Source of the DNA: JANQHS01 sp965267505 | GTDB taxonomy: Bacteria > Bacteroidota > Bacteroidia > Cytophagales > CCMP332 | DNA length: 64,000 bases | Reading direction: 5' to 3' | NCBI GenBank assembly: GCA_965267505.1 | Contig: OZ254081.1 | Location: forward strand, 310,001 to 374,000 | In this document: piece after piece, positions 35,474-44,203 of the stretch | Layout of the letters: each line of letters begins with the position of its first letter | Position numbering within the stretch: the first letter of the stretch is position 1 | The notes under the pieces: generated by a model | The model's input: only the letters and a program-made list of their open reading frames with translations | Database searches by the model: none | Told to the model about the DNA's origin: nothing | Made by a program: the position numbers and the translations under genes

Positions 35474-37732
35474 ATGGTAGATCTAGATTCCCTAAATCCT
35501 TCGCAATTAGAAGCAGTTACCCACGGCGAGGGAGCAATGATGGTGTTGGCCGGAGCTGGCTCAGGAAAGACACGGGTTCTTACTTTCCGCATAGCCTATT
35601 TAATAGAAAATGGACTGGACCCATTCAACATCCTAGCTCTGACCTTTACCAATAAGGCTGCCAGGGAGATGAAATCCAGGATCATCAATTCCACTGGGCA
35701 GGACGCAAGAAATCTATGGATGGGAACCTTCCATTCGGTCTTTTCTAGGATCCTTAGAGCAGAAGGAGAAAAGATCGGCTTCCCAAAGAATTTCACGATT
35801 TATGATACGGATGATTCTAAATCGCTCATCAAATCCGTGGTCAAAGGCCTAAATCTGGACGACAAGCTTTATAAACCATCTGTTGTTTTAAATCGGATCT
35901 CATCCGCAAAAAATAATCTTATAAGCCCTGACCAATACCTGGACGACGGGGCATTAGTATCTGAGGATTATGAAGCTCAAAGACCGGAATTAGGGAGGAT
36001 CTACAAAGAGTACTTTGATAGGTGTTTTAGAGCCCAGGCAATGGACTTTGATGATCTATTGTACTACACTCACATTTTATTCAACAATCATCCAGATGTC
36101 CTCAATCAATACCAGGCCAGATTCCAATATGTGCTTGTAGATGAGTTTCAGGATACAAACTACTCCCAATACCTCCTAACAAAAAAATTAGCAGCCAGAT
36201 TCCAGAACATTTGTGTTGTAGGAGATGATGCGCAAAGCATTTATGCATTCCGAGGAGCTGACATAGGAAATATCCTAAACTTCGAAAAGGATTATCCGGA
36301 GATGAAGATCTTCAAATTAGAGCAGAATTATCGCTCCACTAAAACCTTGGTGGAAGCTGCCAACCAGGTAATTGCTCAAAACAAAGCCCAACTTCCAAAA
36401 ACAGTCTGGACAGAAAATGAAGGCGGTGATAGAATAGAATTGATCAGGGCAGGATCGGATAGCGAGGAAGGGCGATTAGTAGCTTCGGCCATCTTCCAGC
36501 AAAAAATGAATCTTCAACTTAAGAATGAAGATTTTGCAATACTATATAGGACCAATGCCCAATCAAGGGCCCTTGAAGAAGCCTTAAGAAAGGCCAATAT
36601 TCCTTATCGGATCTATGGCGGACTTTCTTTTTACCAAAGGAAGGAGATCAAAGATGCGATCGCTTACATGCGCTTTACCATCAATCCTAACGATGAAGAA
36701 GCTCTAAAGCGAATAATAAACTTTCCTAAAAGAGGAATTGGCCCTACTACTGTGGCTAAGATCCTGGTTCTTGCAAAAGAGAAAAACTGCTCGCTTTGGG
36801 AGATCATTCAAAAGGCTGACTCACTTTTCCCTCCTCGGGCTGCCAAGGGGCTTTTGGAATTTGCTTCTCTCCTCAATCTCTTCGCGATGGATGCTAGGGA
36901 AAAAAACGCATATGCAGCAGCGGAAACCATCATAAAGAACTCGGGATTACTCCGTGAATACTACGAAGACAAATCCATCGAAGGGATGGCTCGATACGAA
37001 AACCTTCAGGAATTATTGAGCGGGATCCGAGAGTTTTCTGACAACGAAACGATCGAGGATCATTCTTTAGCAGCTTTCTTACAAGACATTGCATTATTAA
37101 CGGATCAGGACCTGGACTCTGAGCAAGATCTTGACCGTGTAACCATGATGACGATCCATTCAGCTAAAGGTTTGGAATTCAATCATGTGATCCTGGCAGG
37201 AATGGAAGAGGATCTTTTTCCATCACAAATGATGATGAGTTCCAGAGCGGACCTAGAAGAGGAAAGGCGACTTTTCTATGTGGCAATAACGAGAGCGGAG
37301 AAGAAATTGATCCTTAGCCATGCCTCAACCCGTTACAGATACGGCATGCTACATACTTGTGAGCCAAGTCGATTTTTAAAGGAGATACCTGAGACCTTCA
37401 TCAGTCAGACCTACAGGGCCGGAGGTTTTGGCAAAACACCAAAACCCGCAAGGAGCTTCAATAAATCGCCTGAGTTAAAGAGAACTCCTGCCGCCAACCT
37501 CAAACCATTGCGAAAACTAAAATCCACCTATACTCCTAGTCCTGACTTCAAGCCTGATGATCTTTCGAACCTTCAGGAAGGAATGAGAGTAGAGCATCCT
37601 AAGTTTGGATTTGGGGTAATTGAAAAACTTGAGAATTACAATTCTCAAAGGAAAGCAAGTGTAAAATTTGACGATTTTGGGGAAAAAACATTATTACTTA
37701 GCTTTGCTAAGCTCAAAATTCACTCCAAATAA
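35474..37732 (+). CDS. UvrD/PcrA-type 3'-5' DNA helicase
   Basis: A 752-residue superfamily 1A helicase for repair and replication restart. Motifs in order are LNPSQLEAVTHGEG (Q motif), LAGAGSGKTRVL (Walker A), LTFTNKAAREMK (Ia), LVDEFQDTNYSQ (II), VVGDDAQSIYAFRGA (III), LEQNYRSTKTL (IV), TIHSAKGLEFNHVILAG (V) and EEERRLFYVAITRAEKKL (VI). The C-terminal tail (after about residue 660) is basic and ends in a Tudor-like VEHPKFGFGVIEKLEN segment found in PcrA, where it contacts RNA polymerase. I chose ATG 35474; the frame opens at a TTG at 35432, which would add 14 residues that do not look conserved. Confidence 0.95.
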   Translation: MVDLDSLNPSQLEAVTHGEGAMMVLAGAGSGKTRVLTFRIAYLIENGLDPFNILALTFTNKAAREMKSRIINSTGQDARNLWMGTFHSVFSRILRAEGEKIGFPKNFTIYDTDDSKSLIKSVVKGLNLDDKLYKPSVVLNRISSAKNNLISPDQYLDDGALVSEDYEAQRPELGRIYKEYFDRCFRAQAMDFDDLLYYTHILFNNHPDVLNQYQARFQYVLVDEFQDTNYSQYLLTKKLAARFQNICVVGDDAQSIYAFRGADIGNILNFEKDYPEMKIFKLEQNYRSTKTLVEAANQVIAQNKAQLPKTVWTENEGGDRIELIRAGSDSEEGRLVASAIFQQKMNLQLKNEDFAILYRTNAQSRALEEALRKANIPYRIYGGLSFYQRKEIKDAIAYMRFTINPNDEEALKRIINFPKRGIGPTTVAKILVLAKEKNCSLWEIIQKADSLFPPRAAKGLLEFASLLNLFAMDAREKNAYAAAETIIKNSGLLREYYEDKSIEGMARYENLQELLSGIREFSDNETIEDHSLAAFLQDIALLTDQDLDSEQDLDRVTMMTIHSAKGLEFNHVILAGMEEDLFPSQMMMSSRADLEEERRLFYVAITRAEKKLILSHASTRYRYGMLHTCEPSRFLKEIPETFISQTYRAGGFGKTPKPARSFNKSPELKRTPAANLKPLRKLKSTYTPSPDFKPDDLSNLQEGMRVEHPKFGFGVIEKLENYNSQRKASVKFDDFGEKTLLLSFAKLKIHSK

Positions 37733-37743
37733 CTTCTTGATAA

Positions 37744-38358
37744 ATGATTGAAAGCAGGGGATCCCTTCGCCTAAGGGAATACGGAAGAAACATCCAAAAT
37801 CTAGTTTCTTACATCAATTCAATAGAAAATATTGAAGAAAGAACAAGGTTGGCAGGGCTATTGGTTGAGTTGATGAAACAGATCAACCCAAACTTTACCG
37901 ATGCACAGGATGGAAATCAAAAATTGTGGGATCATCTTCATATCATTTCTGATTTCAATTTGAATGTTAACTCTCCTTTTCCTGCCCCTAATGAAAATAC
38001 GATTTCCCGTAAGCCGAAGAAAATGCCTTACTCCAAGCAGAAGATCAAATTCAAGGTCTATGGTCACAACGTTCAGTTGTTGATCGAAAAAACCCTTGAA
38101 ATAGAGGATGATGAAAAAAGAAAAGCTTCGGAGATCTACCTTGCCAGATTAATGAAGACCCTCCATTTCAACTACAACAAGGAGTCAATGGATGATGCGG
38201 TCCTGGCCCAACAGCTAAATGAATTATCTGATGGCAAGATCAAACTCGATCTTGATGAGATCAGAGAAAAAGGGCTTTTGGATATGAACCTTAAATCGAG
38301 TTCGCCATCAAGACCTCAGTCCAGAGGAAAGCGTAACTTTAGAAAAAGAAGAAACTAA
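37744..38358 (+). CDS. DUF4290 family protein
   Basis: The 204-residue protein contains REYGRNIQNLVSYI near its start and WDHLHIISDFNLNVNSPFP around residues 60-80. It ends in a very basic Arg/Lys/Ser tail (SRGKRNFRKRRN). This is DUF4290, a Bacteroidota family commonly found next to murA. The basic tail suggests nucleic-acid or ribosome contact, which is inference only. It begins 11 bp after the helicase and its stop codon touches the murA start codon with no gap. Confidence 0.82.
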   Translation: MIESRGSLRLREYGRNIQNLVSYINSIENIEERTRLAGLLVELMKQINPNFTDAQDGNQKLWDHLHIISDFNLNVNSPFPAPNENTISRKPKKMPYSKQKIKFKVYGHNVQLLIEKTLEIEDDEKRKASEIYLARLMKTLHFNYNKESMDDAVLAQQLNELSDGKIKLDLDEIREKGLLDMNLKSSSPSRPQSRGKRNFRKRRN

Positions 38359-39669
38359 ATGGCAATATTTGAGATCCAGGGCGGACACAAACTCTCCGGA
38401 TCAATCACACCCCAGGGAGCAAAAAATGAAGCGCTCCAGATTGTGTGTGCTACACTACTTAGCTCTGAAAAAGTAATCCTTAGGAACATCCCAGAGATCT
38501 TGGATGTCCAGCGGCTCATTGAAATTCTTCGCCGTTTGGGTGTGAAAGTTGAGCACCTCGGCAATCATGACTACTCCTTTCAAGCCGATGACTTAAACCT
38601 TGGCTATCTTGATGAAGAAGACTTCTTCAAAAGAGCCAGTGCCCTGAGGGGCTCAGTAATGACTCTTGGCCCCCTATTAGGGAGATTTGGAATTGGAAAA
38701 TCTCCAAAGCCAGGTGGGGACAAAATTGGAAGGAGAAGGCTCGATACCCATTTTGTAGGATTTCAAAATCTAGGCGCGGATTTTTCCTACGATCAGGACC
38801 ATAAACTTTATGTTCTAAAAAGTTCTGGGCTTCAAGGTTGTCAAATGCTTCTTGATGAAGCCTCTGTAACCGGAACAGCTAATATCATTATGGCTGCTGT
38901 CCTGGCGAAAGGAAATACCTCCATTTATAACGCCGCTTGTGAACCCTATATCCAGCAATTATGCAAGCTTCTGGTCCAAATGGGAGCAAAGATCACTGGA
39001 ATAGGATCCAATCTCTTAAAGATTGAAGGGGTTGAAAGTCTGAGGGGTGCAGACCATAGACTACTTCCTGATATGATCGAGGTAGGTAGTTTTATTGGAA
39101 TGGCTGCCATGACAGGTTCTGAGATCACCATAAAGGATACGGACCTTGAACCCTTAGGGATCATCCCAGATATTTTTGAAAAAATGGGTATCCCAGTGGA
39201 GCAGAAAGGAAATGATCTTTTGGTGCCTCAACTGGATAACTACGAAATAGATAAATTCATCGATGGGTCAATTTTAACGATCGCAGATGCTCCCTGGCCT
39301 GGGTTTACTCCTGACCTTTTAAGTATTGCATTGGTTGTTGCCACGCAAGCTGATGGAAATGTGCTGATTCATCAGAAGATGTTCGAGAGCAGGCTGTTCT
39401 TTGTTGACAAATTGATCGATATGGGTGCTCAGATCATCCTTTGCGATCCACATCGGGCGACTGTAATTGGATTGAACAAAAAAGTTCAGTTAAGAGGTAT
39501 AACTATGACATCCCCTGATATTCGGGCTGGGGTCTCTCTTTTAATCGCGGCTCTTTCAGCAAAAGGAACCAGTCGTATTCTTAATATCGATCAAATCGAC
39601 AGAGGTTATCAGGATATTGATGGAAGGTTAAGGGGGCTCGGAGCTCGGATCAGCAGAATAGAAGACTGA
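38359..39669 (+). CDS. murA: UDP-N-acetylglucosamine 1-carboxyvinyltransferase, Asp-type active site
   Basis: MurA adds enolpyruvate to UDP-GlcNAc, the first committed step of peptidoglycan synthesis. The 436-residue protein has KLSGSITPQGAKNEAL (with the Lys-Asn pair of the active site), RGSVMTLGPLLGRFG and RAGVSLLIAALSAKG. In the usual loop GGCxIGxRPVDLH the catalytic cysteine is replaced: here it reads GGDKIGRRRLDTH with Asp121 (codon 38719-38721). Enzymes with Asp at this position, as in Mycobacterium and Chlamydia, are known to resist fosfomycin, which alkylates the Cys. The gene abuts DUF4290 upstream and the convergent Mpo1-like gene downstream with no spacer. Confidence 0.95.
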   Translation: MAIFEIQGGHKLSGSITPQGAKNEALQIVCATLLSSEKVILRNIPEILDVQRLIEILRRLGVKVEHLGNHDYSFQADDLNLGYLDEEDFFKRASALRGSVMTLGPLLGRFGIGKSPKPGGDKIGRRRLDTHFVGFQNLGADFSYDQDHKLYVLKSSGLQGCQMLLDEASVTGTANIIMAAVLAKGNTSIYNAACEPYIQQLCKLLVQMGAKITGIGSNLLKIEGVESLRGADHRLLPDMIEVGSFIGMAAMTGSEITIKDTDLEPLGIIPDIFEKMGIPVEQKGNDLLVPQLDNYEIDKFIDGSILTIADAPWPGFTPDLLSIALVVATQADGNVLIHQKMFESRLFFVDKLIDMGAQIILCDPHRATVIGLNKKVQLRGITMTSPDIRAGVSLLIAALSAKGTSRILNIDQIDRGYQDIDGRLRGLGARISRIED

Positions 39670-40152
39670 TCAATATTTTATTCCGAGATTCTTATAAACA
39701 AAGCTCAAAAGCCAGGCTGGTCCAATTAGAAGGAAAGCAAGGTCTTTGACGAAACTGGGCTTCTTGCCTTCAATCTTATGGCCTATAAATTGTCCGATCC
39801 AGGCAATCACAAAAACCCCGATATAAACCCATAAGGGGTCAATGGGAGATGTTTTGGAAATCAACACGATCAAAGCAAGCATGCTTCCTGCTATCACGAC
39901 CATTCCCAAGGCCAGAGAAAAAGATTGCATCAGGTAAAAGATCATCGCTCCTAGGATCAATACTGAGCCAAGACTTAGCCAATTATATCCAGCAAATTCC
40001 AGTGTCAATCCAAAAGGTTCAAGAGTTACCATACTCAAAAGACCCAGGATGCTAAACATAATTGAGGGAACACAGATCCAATGAATTACCTTGTTTGTTG
40101 AATCCGTATGGCTTTCGCCATATTCCGATAGCCAACTTTCAATAGATCGCAT
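39670..40152 (-). CDS. Mpo1-like (DUF962) membrane protein
   Basis: A 160-residue membrane protein with four hydrophobic segments. The N-terminal sequence WLSEYGESHTDSTNKVIHWICVP carries the two histidines (His15 and His24) that mark the DUF962/Mpo1 family, and a later GHKIEGKKPS contains another histidine. Yeast Mpo1 is an iron-dependent dioxygenase that shortens 2-hydroxy fatty acids from phytosphingosine breakdown; whether bacterial members do this is not shown. It is the last gene of the murB-DUF2911-Mpo1 run and abuts the end of murA. Confidence 0.82.
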   Translation of the reverse strand: MRSIESWLSEYGESHTDSTNKVIHWICVPSIMFSILGLLSMVTLEPFGLTLEFAGYNWLSLGSVLILGAMIFYLMQSFSLALGMVVIAGSMLALIVLISKTSPIDPLWVYIGVFVIAWIGQFIGHKIEGKKPSFVKDLAFLLIGPAWLLSFVYKNLGIKY

Positions 40153-40155
40153 ACT

Positions 40156-40707
40156 CTAATTTAATATCCCTATTGGAATCTCTACCTTGGTTTTATCCCA
40201 CCAAAGAAACAAAATAGCTTCATTGCTCTTTTTTGAGGGAGAAAAATTGATCAGAAAATCTTCCCTAGGCTCCATCTCATTGTTAGACTTCACCTCCAAC
40301 CTCAAAACATCATTTTTTTCTAAATATTCAAATGCACCAAACTGACCTACATCCTTATTTAATATGATGATCCATTTTTCCTTTCCGGGAATGGTAAACA
40401 AGCTATAGGTCCCCTGCTTTAACTCTTTACCCCCAAAAAGTATTGTGTTGGTATTGGTTAGTTCAGTTGCTTCATTAGCCCCCGTTCTCCAAACTTTATG
40501 GTAAGGCACCAAGCCTCCAAAGATCTCTCTGCCCCTTTTGTAGGGTTTGCCATAAGTGATCTTTACGTATGTATCATTGAATTTATAATTGGCCATTTCC
40601 AAGGGGCTTTGCCTTTTAGCGGCCATCGAAGCTTTCTGAGAAAAAGCCTCACCTGATATAATCCCAAGCAGGAAAAAAATTAACAAGCCTAAGTTTTTAA
40701 GCATCAT
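40156..40707 (-). CDS. DUF2911 secreted protein
   Basis: The 183-residue protein has a signal peptide (hydrophobic residues 5-20, ending GEAFSQ) and a beta-rich body. It contains VKITYGKPYKRGREIFGGLVP, KVWRTGANEATEL and GTYSLFTIPGKEKWIIILNKD, which are the hallmark stretches of DUF2911. The family is common in Bacteroidota and has no assigned function. It overlaps the murB stop by 4 bp and precedes the Mpo1-like gene by 3 bp, so it is an operon member. Confidence 0.87.
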   Translation of the reverse strand: MMLKNLGLLIFFLLGIISGEAFSQKASMAAKRQSPLEMANYKFNDTYVKITYGKPYKRGREIFGGLVPYHKVWRTGANEATELTNTNTILFGGKELKQGTYSLFTIPGKEKWIIILNKDVGQFGAFEYLEKNDVLRLEVKSNNEMEPREDFLINFSPSKKSNEAILFLWWDKTKVEIPIGILN

Positions 40708-41717
40708 ATAATCCTTACTTCTCTTTCAAGCTTGATACCAAATTTATTCAATACTTCTTTTTCAAGCTTTTCCGCCAATTCTTTGATTTCCTCTCCTCTC
40801 CCATTTCCGTGATTAATGATAACCAAAGCTTGCTTGGAATGGACACCTAATCCACCCAGATCTTTCCCTTTCCACCCGATCTTTTCTATCAACCAACCAG
40901 CATAAACTTTATAAAAGCCATCACTCGTTTGAAACCCTCCCATTTCAGGGTAATCTTTTTTCAATCTTTGAAATTCCTCGCTGCTTATTATGGGATTCTT
41001 AAAAAAGCTTCCAGAATTACCTATCTCATTAGGATCTGGAAGTTTAGAACTCCTGATATGAATAACTGCTTCACTGATGTCCCTTGGGTTTGGTTTTGAA
41101 ATACCTTGTTCCTTTAACCTATCCTTTAAGGAGGCATAGCTGAATTCAAGGTTACTGGAATCCAAATTCAGTTTAAAGCCAACCTCAGTTATCAAAAAGC
41201 GATCCCTTAGTTTACTCTTAAAAAGGCTATTTCGGTACGAGAATTTACACTCTTTATTTTGAAAGGTTTTCCATTCCTCGGTCTTAAGATCAAAGCCTTT
41301 TACATAGTCAATGAAATTTTCTACCTCTATACCATAGGCTCCAATATTCTGAATGGGAGCTGCCCCGACGCTTCCCGGGATCAGCGATAGATTTTCTAGA
41401 CCCTGAAATCCTTGATTCAGGGACCAGAGCACAAAACCATGCCAGTTCTCACCTGCCGCAACAGAAACAGAAACATTTTGAGAGTCTTTACCTGTTACTT
41501 GAATACCCTTTAAACGATTCACAAGGATCAACCCTTCGTAATCCTCAGAGAAAACCGTATTTGTCCCTTCACCCAGTAAAAGAACTGAGTCCATGTGGAG
41601 CCCATTTCTTAGGTCTTCAATATCATCCAGATTTTCTATGATCCAAAGCTGCTTTCCACTCGCAGCAAGTGCCATGCTTGAATAATTTTTTAGATCTACA
41701 GCGTTAAACTTTTCCAA
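40704..41717 (-). CDS. murB: UDP-N-acetylenolpyruvoylglucosamine reductase
   Basis: MurB reduces the MurA product with NADPH and FAD to give UDP-MurNAc. The 337-residue protein shows the FAD-binding LGEGTNTVFSEDYEG, GSVGAAPIQNIGAYGIEV and CKFSYRNSLFK, plus the catalytic serine region in GNSGSFFKNPII (the type I length and layout, as in E. coli). The start is a TTG at 41717; no ATG lies near. A possible promoter lies upstream (-7 box TATCATTG, complement of 41734-41741). It is the next enzyme after MurA, whose gene lies 1 kb away on the opposite strand. Confidence 0.95.
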   Translation of the reverse strand: MEKFNAVDLKNYSSMALAASGKQLWIIENLDDIEDLRNGLHMDSVLLLGEGTNTVFSEDYEGLILVNRLKGIQVTGKDSQNVSVSVAAGENWHGFVLWSLNQGFQGLENLSLIPGSVGAAPIQNIGAYGIEVENFIDYVKGFDLKTEEWKTFQNKECKFSYRNSLFKSKLRDRFLITEVGFKLNLDSSNLEFSYASLKDRLKEQGISKPNPRDISEAVIHIRSSKLPDPNEIGNSGSFFKNPIISSEEFQRLKKDYPEMGGFQTSDGFYKVYAGWLIEKIGWKGKDLGGLGVHSKQALVIINHGNGRGEEIKELAEKLEKEVLNKFGIKLEREVRII

Positions 41718-41746
41718 GACAACAATGAAAACGCAATGATAGGAAA

Positions 41747-41766
41747 TTGACCTCAGGCTAGGTCAA
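41747..41766. promoter_or_regulatory. Inverted repeat in the murB / SDR divergent gap
   Basis: TTGACCT (41747-41753) and AGGTCAA (41760-41766) form a perfect seven-base inverted repeat with a six-base spacer. It overlaps the likely -33 TTG of the murB promoter and lies upstream of the SDR promoter, a suitable place for an operator controlling one or both genes. No regulator is identified. Confidence 0.35.
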
Positions 41767-41809
41767 AAACCAATGAATCAAGAAATTAAAAAAAGCCCGA
41801 AAAAAATTA

Positions 41810-41840
41810 TTGTAAAGGTATTTTTATGGGTTTATTATTG
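41810..41840 (+). promoter_or_regulatory. Likely promoter of the SDR gene
   Basis: TTG at 41810-41812 is followed after 20 bases by TATTATTG (41833-41840), one mismatch from TAnnTTTG. A transcript starting near 41846 would exclude the ATG at 41826 and support the GTG at 41859 as the real start. Confidence 0.5.
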
Positions 41841-41858
41841 TTCAAAATTTGGGAATTC

Positions 41859-42554
41859 GTGGGTTTAGAAGGAAAACTGGCAATCATAACGGGAACAAGC
41901 AAGGGAATCGGTAAGGCTACTGCTGAATTACTTCTTGAAAATGGCCTGATCGTGGCAGGATGGAGTAGATCTAAGTCGGTTATCAACCATGCAAATTATC
42001 ATCATCAATCATTGGATATCTCAAACTTTGAAGAGGTTAAGAAGGCATATTCTGAGGCCAAACAAAATCATGGAATCCCCTTCTGTTTGGTGAACAATGC
42101 AGGTCTGGGTTTTGCCAATGCAATAGAAGACACAGATCTGGATAAATGGAAATTGATGTTTGATGTCAATGTTCATGGGCTATTTTATTGCACCAAGCTG
42201 GTTTTGCCAGATATGAAGTCTCAAGAAAGTGGACATATCATTAATATCTCATCAATAGCAGGAACCAATGGCATTGAATTCATGTCGGGATATTGTGGAA
42301 CCAAGCATGCCGTTCGTGGCATTTCTCATTCAGTTTATAAGGAAGCCAGGAACTTTGGTGTTAAGGTCACCTGTATCTATCCCGGAAGTGTACAGACCAA
42401 CTTCTTTGATGAAATTGATAGTGTGACTGCAAACGAAAACATGATGCAACCTGTAGATATTGCTTCAACCATTTGGCATGCACTAAGCAGCAGTCCAAAC
42501 TACCATCATGTAGATATTGAGGTAAGACCCCTTCAACCAAAAGGCAAAAAATAA
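41859..42554 (+). CDS. Short-chain dehydrogenase/reductase
   Basis: The 231-residue protein is a classical SDR that uses NAD(P). It has the nucleotide motif TGTSKGIGKAT, the NNAG motif in LVNNAGLGFA, and the catalytic Ser, Tyr and Lys in NISSIAGTNG and SGYCGTKHAV. Substrate is unknown; sepiapterin reductase-like or 3-oxoacyl reductase roles are both possible. I chose the GTG at 41859 because it gives the standard start MGLEGKLAIITG. The ATG at 41826 would add 11 unusual residues and overlaps the promoter. The gldA gene follows 3 bp downstream, so the SDR probably heads the gld transcript. Confidence 0.88.
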   Translation: MGLEGKLAIITGTSKGIGKATAELLLENGLIVAGWSRSKSVINHANYHHQSLDISNFEEVKKAYSEAKQNHGIPFCLVNNAGLGFANAIEDTDLDKWKLMFDVNVHGLFYCTKLVLPDMKSQESGHIINISSIAGTNGIEFMSGYCGTKHAVRGISHSVYKEARNFGVKVTCIYPGSVQTNFFDEIDSVTANENMMQPVDIASTIWHALSSSPNYHHVDIEVRPLQPKGKK

Positions 42555-42557
42555 GGT

Positions 42558-43472
42558 ATGGAGATCCGTTTTGAACAATTGACCAAGAATTATGGACCCC
42601 AGGTTGCTGTGGACCATATCAGCTTTACCGCTAAAGGCGGACAAATTCTTGGATTCCTTGGCCCGAATGGAGCCGGAAAAAGCACCTCCATGAAAATTGC
42701 CACCGGATACCTAACACCAGATTTTGGAACCGTTCTTTTCGATGGCAAGAGCATCCTTGAAAATCCTGAAGATCTTCGAGCTCGAATCGGATACCTGCCA
42801 GAAAACAACCCCTTATATCTTGAAATGTATGTAAGGGAGTACCTAGAATATGCCGGAAGGTTTTTTGGACTTAAAGGGTCAAACCTCAAAACCAAGGTAA
42901 ACGAGATGGTTGAGCTCACAGGTCTTGAGCCCGAAAAACATAAAAAAATTGGTGCACTTTCTAAAGGATACAGGCAAAGAACAGGTTTAGCTCAAGCCCT
43001 GATCCATAATCCGGACTTTCTTTTCCTTGATGAGCCAACAAGTGGATTGGATCCAAACCAGATCCTAGAAATAAGGGAATTGATTAAAAACCTGGGAAAA
43101 GAAAAGACCGTGATCCTCTCGACTCATATCATGCAGGAAGTTCAGGCCATCTGCGATAGAGCTGTGATCATCGACAAAGGCGTGATTGTTGCAAACGATA
43201 GCGTTGAGGATATTAAAAAAAGATCAGAAGGAAATAGGATCCTGGAGATTAAATTTTCAGGTACTCCGGACCTGGAAAAAATTAAATCCACCAAGGGTGT
43301 TGTTGATGCCAAAAAAGTAGATGCAGAAAATCTGGAGATCAAATTTGAAGACGCCCTTGATATACGCAGTGACATTTTTGATCTGGCTAAAGATGGAAAT
43401 TGGAAAATTCTCGAGATGAAAGAAAGTGAAAGGTCCCTTGAAGCAGTCTTCCATCAGTTAACAGCGAAATAA
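42558..43472 (+). CDS. gldA: Gliding motility ABC transporter ATP-binding protein
   Basis: The 304-residue ATPase drives the GldFG membrane components. It has Walker A (GPNGAGKST), Q-loop region, signature (LSKGYRQR), Walker B (FLFLDEPTSGLDP) and the switch His (STHIMQ). A C-terminal extension beyond residue 220 is typical of GldA/CcmA-like ATPases. Its identity as GldA rests on the adjacent gldF and gldG. GldA, GldF and GldG are needed for gliding in Flavobacterium johnsoniae, although some gliders lack them. It lies 3 bp after the SDR gene and 2 bp before gldF. Confidence 0.92.
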   Translation: MEIRFEQLTKNYGPQVAVDHISFTAKGGQILGFLGPNGAGKSTSMKIATGYLTPDFGTVLFDGKSILENPEDLRARIGYLPENNPLYLEMYVREYLEYAGRFFGLKGSNLKTKVNEMVELTGLEPEKHKKIGALSKGYRQRTGLAQALIHNPDFLFLDEPTSGLDPNQILEIRELIKNLGKEKTVILSTHIMQEVQAICDRAVIIDKGVIVANDSVEDIKKRSEGNRILEIKFSGTPDLEKIKSTKGVVDAKKVDAENLEIKFEDALDIRSDIFDLAKDGNWKILEMKESERSLEAVFHQLTAK

Positions 43473-43474
43473 CT

Positions 43475-44203
43475 ATGTGGAATATTTATTCAAGAGAGCT
43501 AAAAGCATTTTTAAATTCCAGCATAGGTGCCTTGGTCATAGGGGTATTCCTGGTGATCATCGGCCTGTTCGTATGGGTTTTTCCGGAAACCAGCATCCTG
43601 GTCTTTGGGTATTCAAACCTGGATCCATTGTTCATCATGGCTCCATATGTCTTTCTATTCCTTATCCCCGCAATTACCATGAGGTCCTTTGCAGAGGAAA
43701 AGAAAACAGGAACGATCGAATTCTTATTCACCAGGCCACTGGATGACTTCACAATAATTCTATCAAAGTTCCTGGCCAGTTGGACCTTGGCTTTTTTTGC
43801 TTTGGTTCCGACTCTAGTTTATTATTTCTCGGTTTATTCGTTGGGCTATCCGGCAGGTAATATTGATACAGCTGCTGTGATTGGATCATATTTAGGGCTT
43901 ATTCTTTTAGCCGGTGTCTTTTGTGCTGTTGGAGTTTTTTCATCTTCGATCACCGAAAATCAGATCGTATCTTTTATCATTTCAGTCTTCCTCTGCTACA
44001 TTTTATATGCGGGTTTTCATTCAATCTCTTTGGTCGATGTTTGGGGAAGCCTATCAGGTTTGATCCAAGGATTGGGGATCTCCTACCATTACGAATCGAT
44101 CTCAAAAGGCCTGGTCGATAGTAGGGACCTGTTATACTTTTTCAGCCTCATCACCTTGCTTCTTCTCGGTACCAGGCTTGTATTCAAAAGTAGAAAGTGG
44201 TGA
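43475..44203 (+). CDS. gldF: Gliding motility ABC transporter permease
   Basis: The 242-residue protein has six hydrophobic segments. It begins MWNIYSRELKAFLNSSIGAL, the standard start of GldF, and contains PAITMRSFAEEKKTGTIEFLFTRP, the ABC-2 cytoplasmic loop that contacts the ATPase. It forms the membrane channel of the Gld ABC transporter with GldA and GldG. The cargo remains unknown in the family. It overlaps gldG by 7 bp. Confidence 0.92.
   Translation: MWNIYSRELKAFLNSSIGALVIGVFLVIIGLFVWVFPETSILVFGYSNLDPLFIMAPYVFLFLIPAITMRSFAEEKKTGTIEFLFTRPLDDFTIILSKFLASWTLAFFALVPTLVYYFSVYSLGYPAGNIDTAAVIGSYLGLILLAGVFCAVGVFSSSITENQIVSFIISVFLCYILYAGFHSISLVDVWGSLSGLIQGLGISYHYESISKGLVDSRDLLYFFSLITLLLLGTRLVFKSRKW

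Noticed and set aside
41773..41868. A 31-codon frame in the murB / SDR gap
   Set aside because: It lies across the SDR promoter and has no ribosome-binding site or recognisable sequence.
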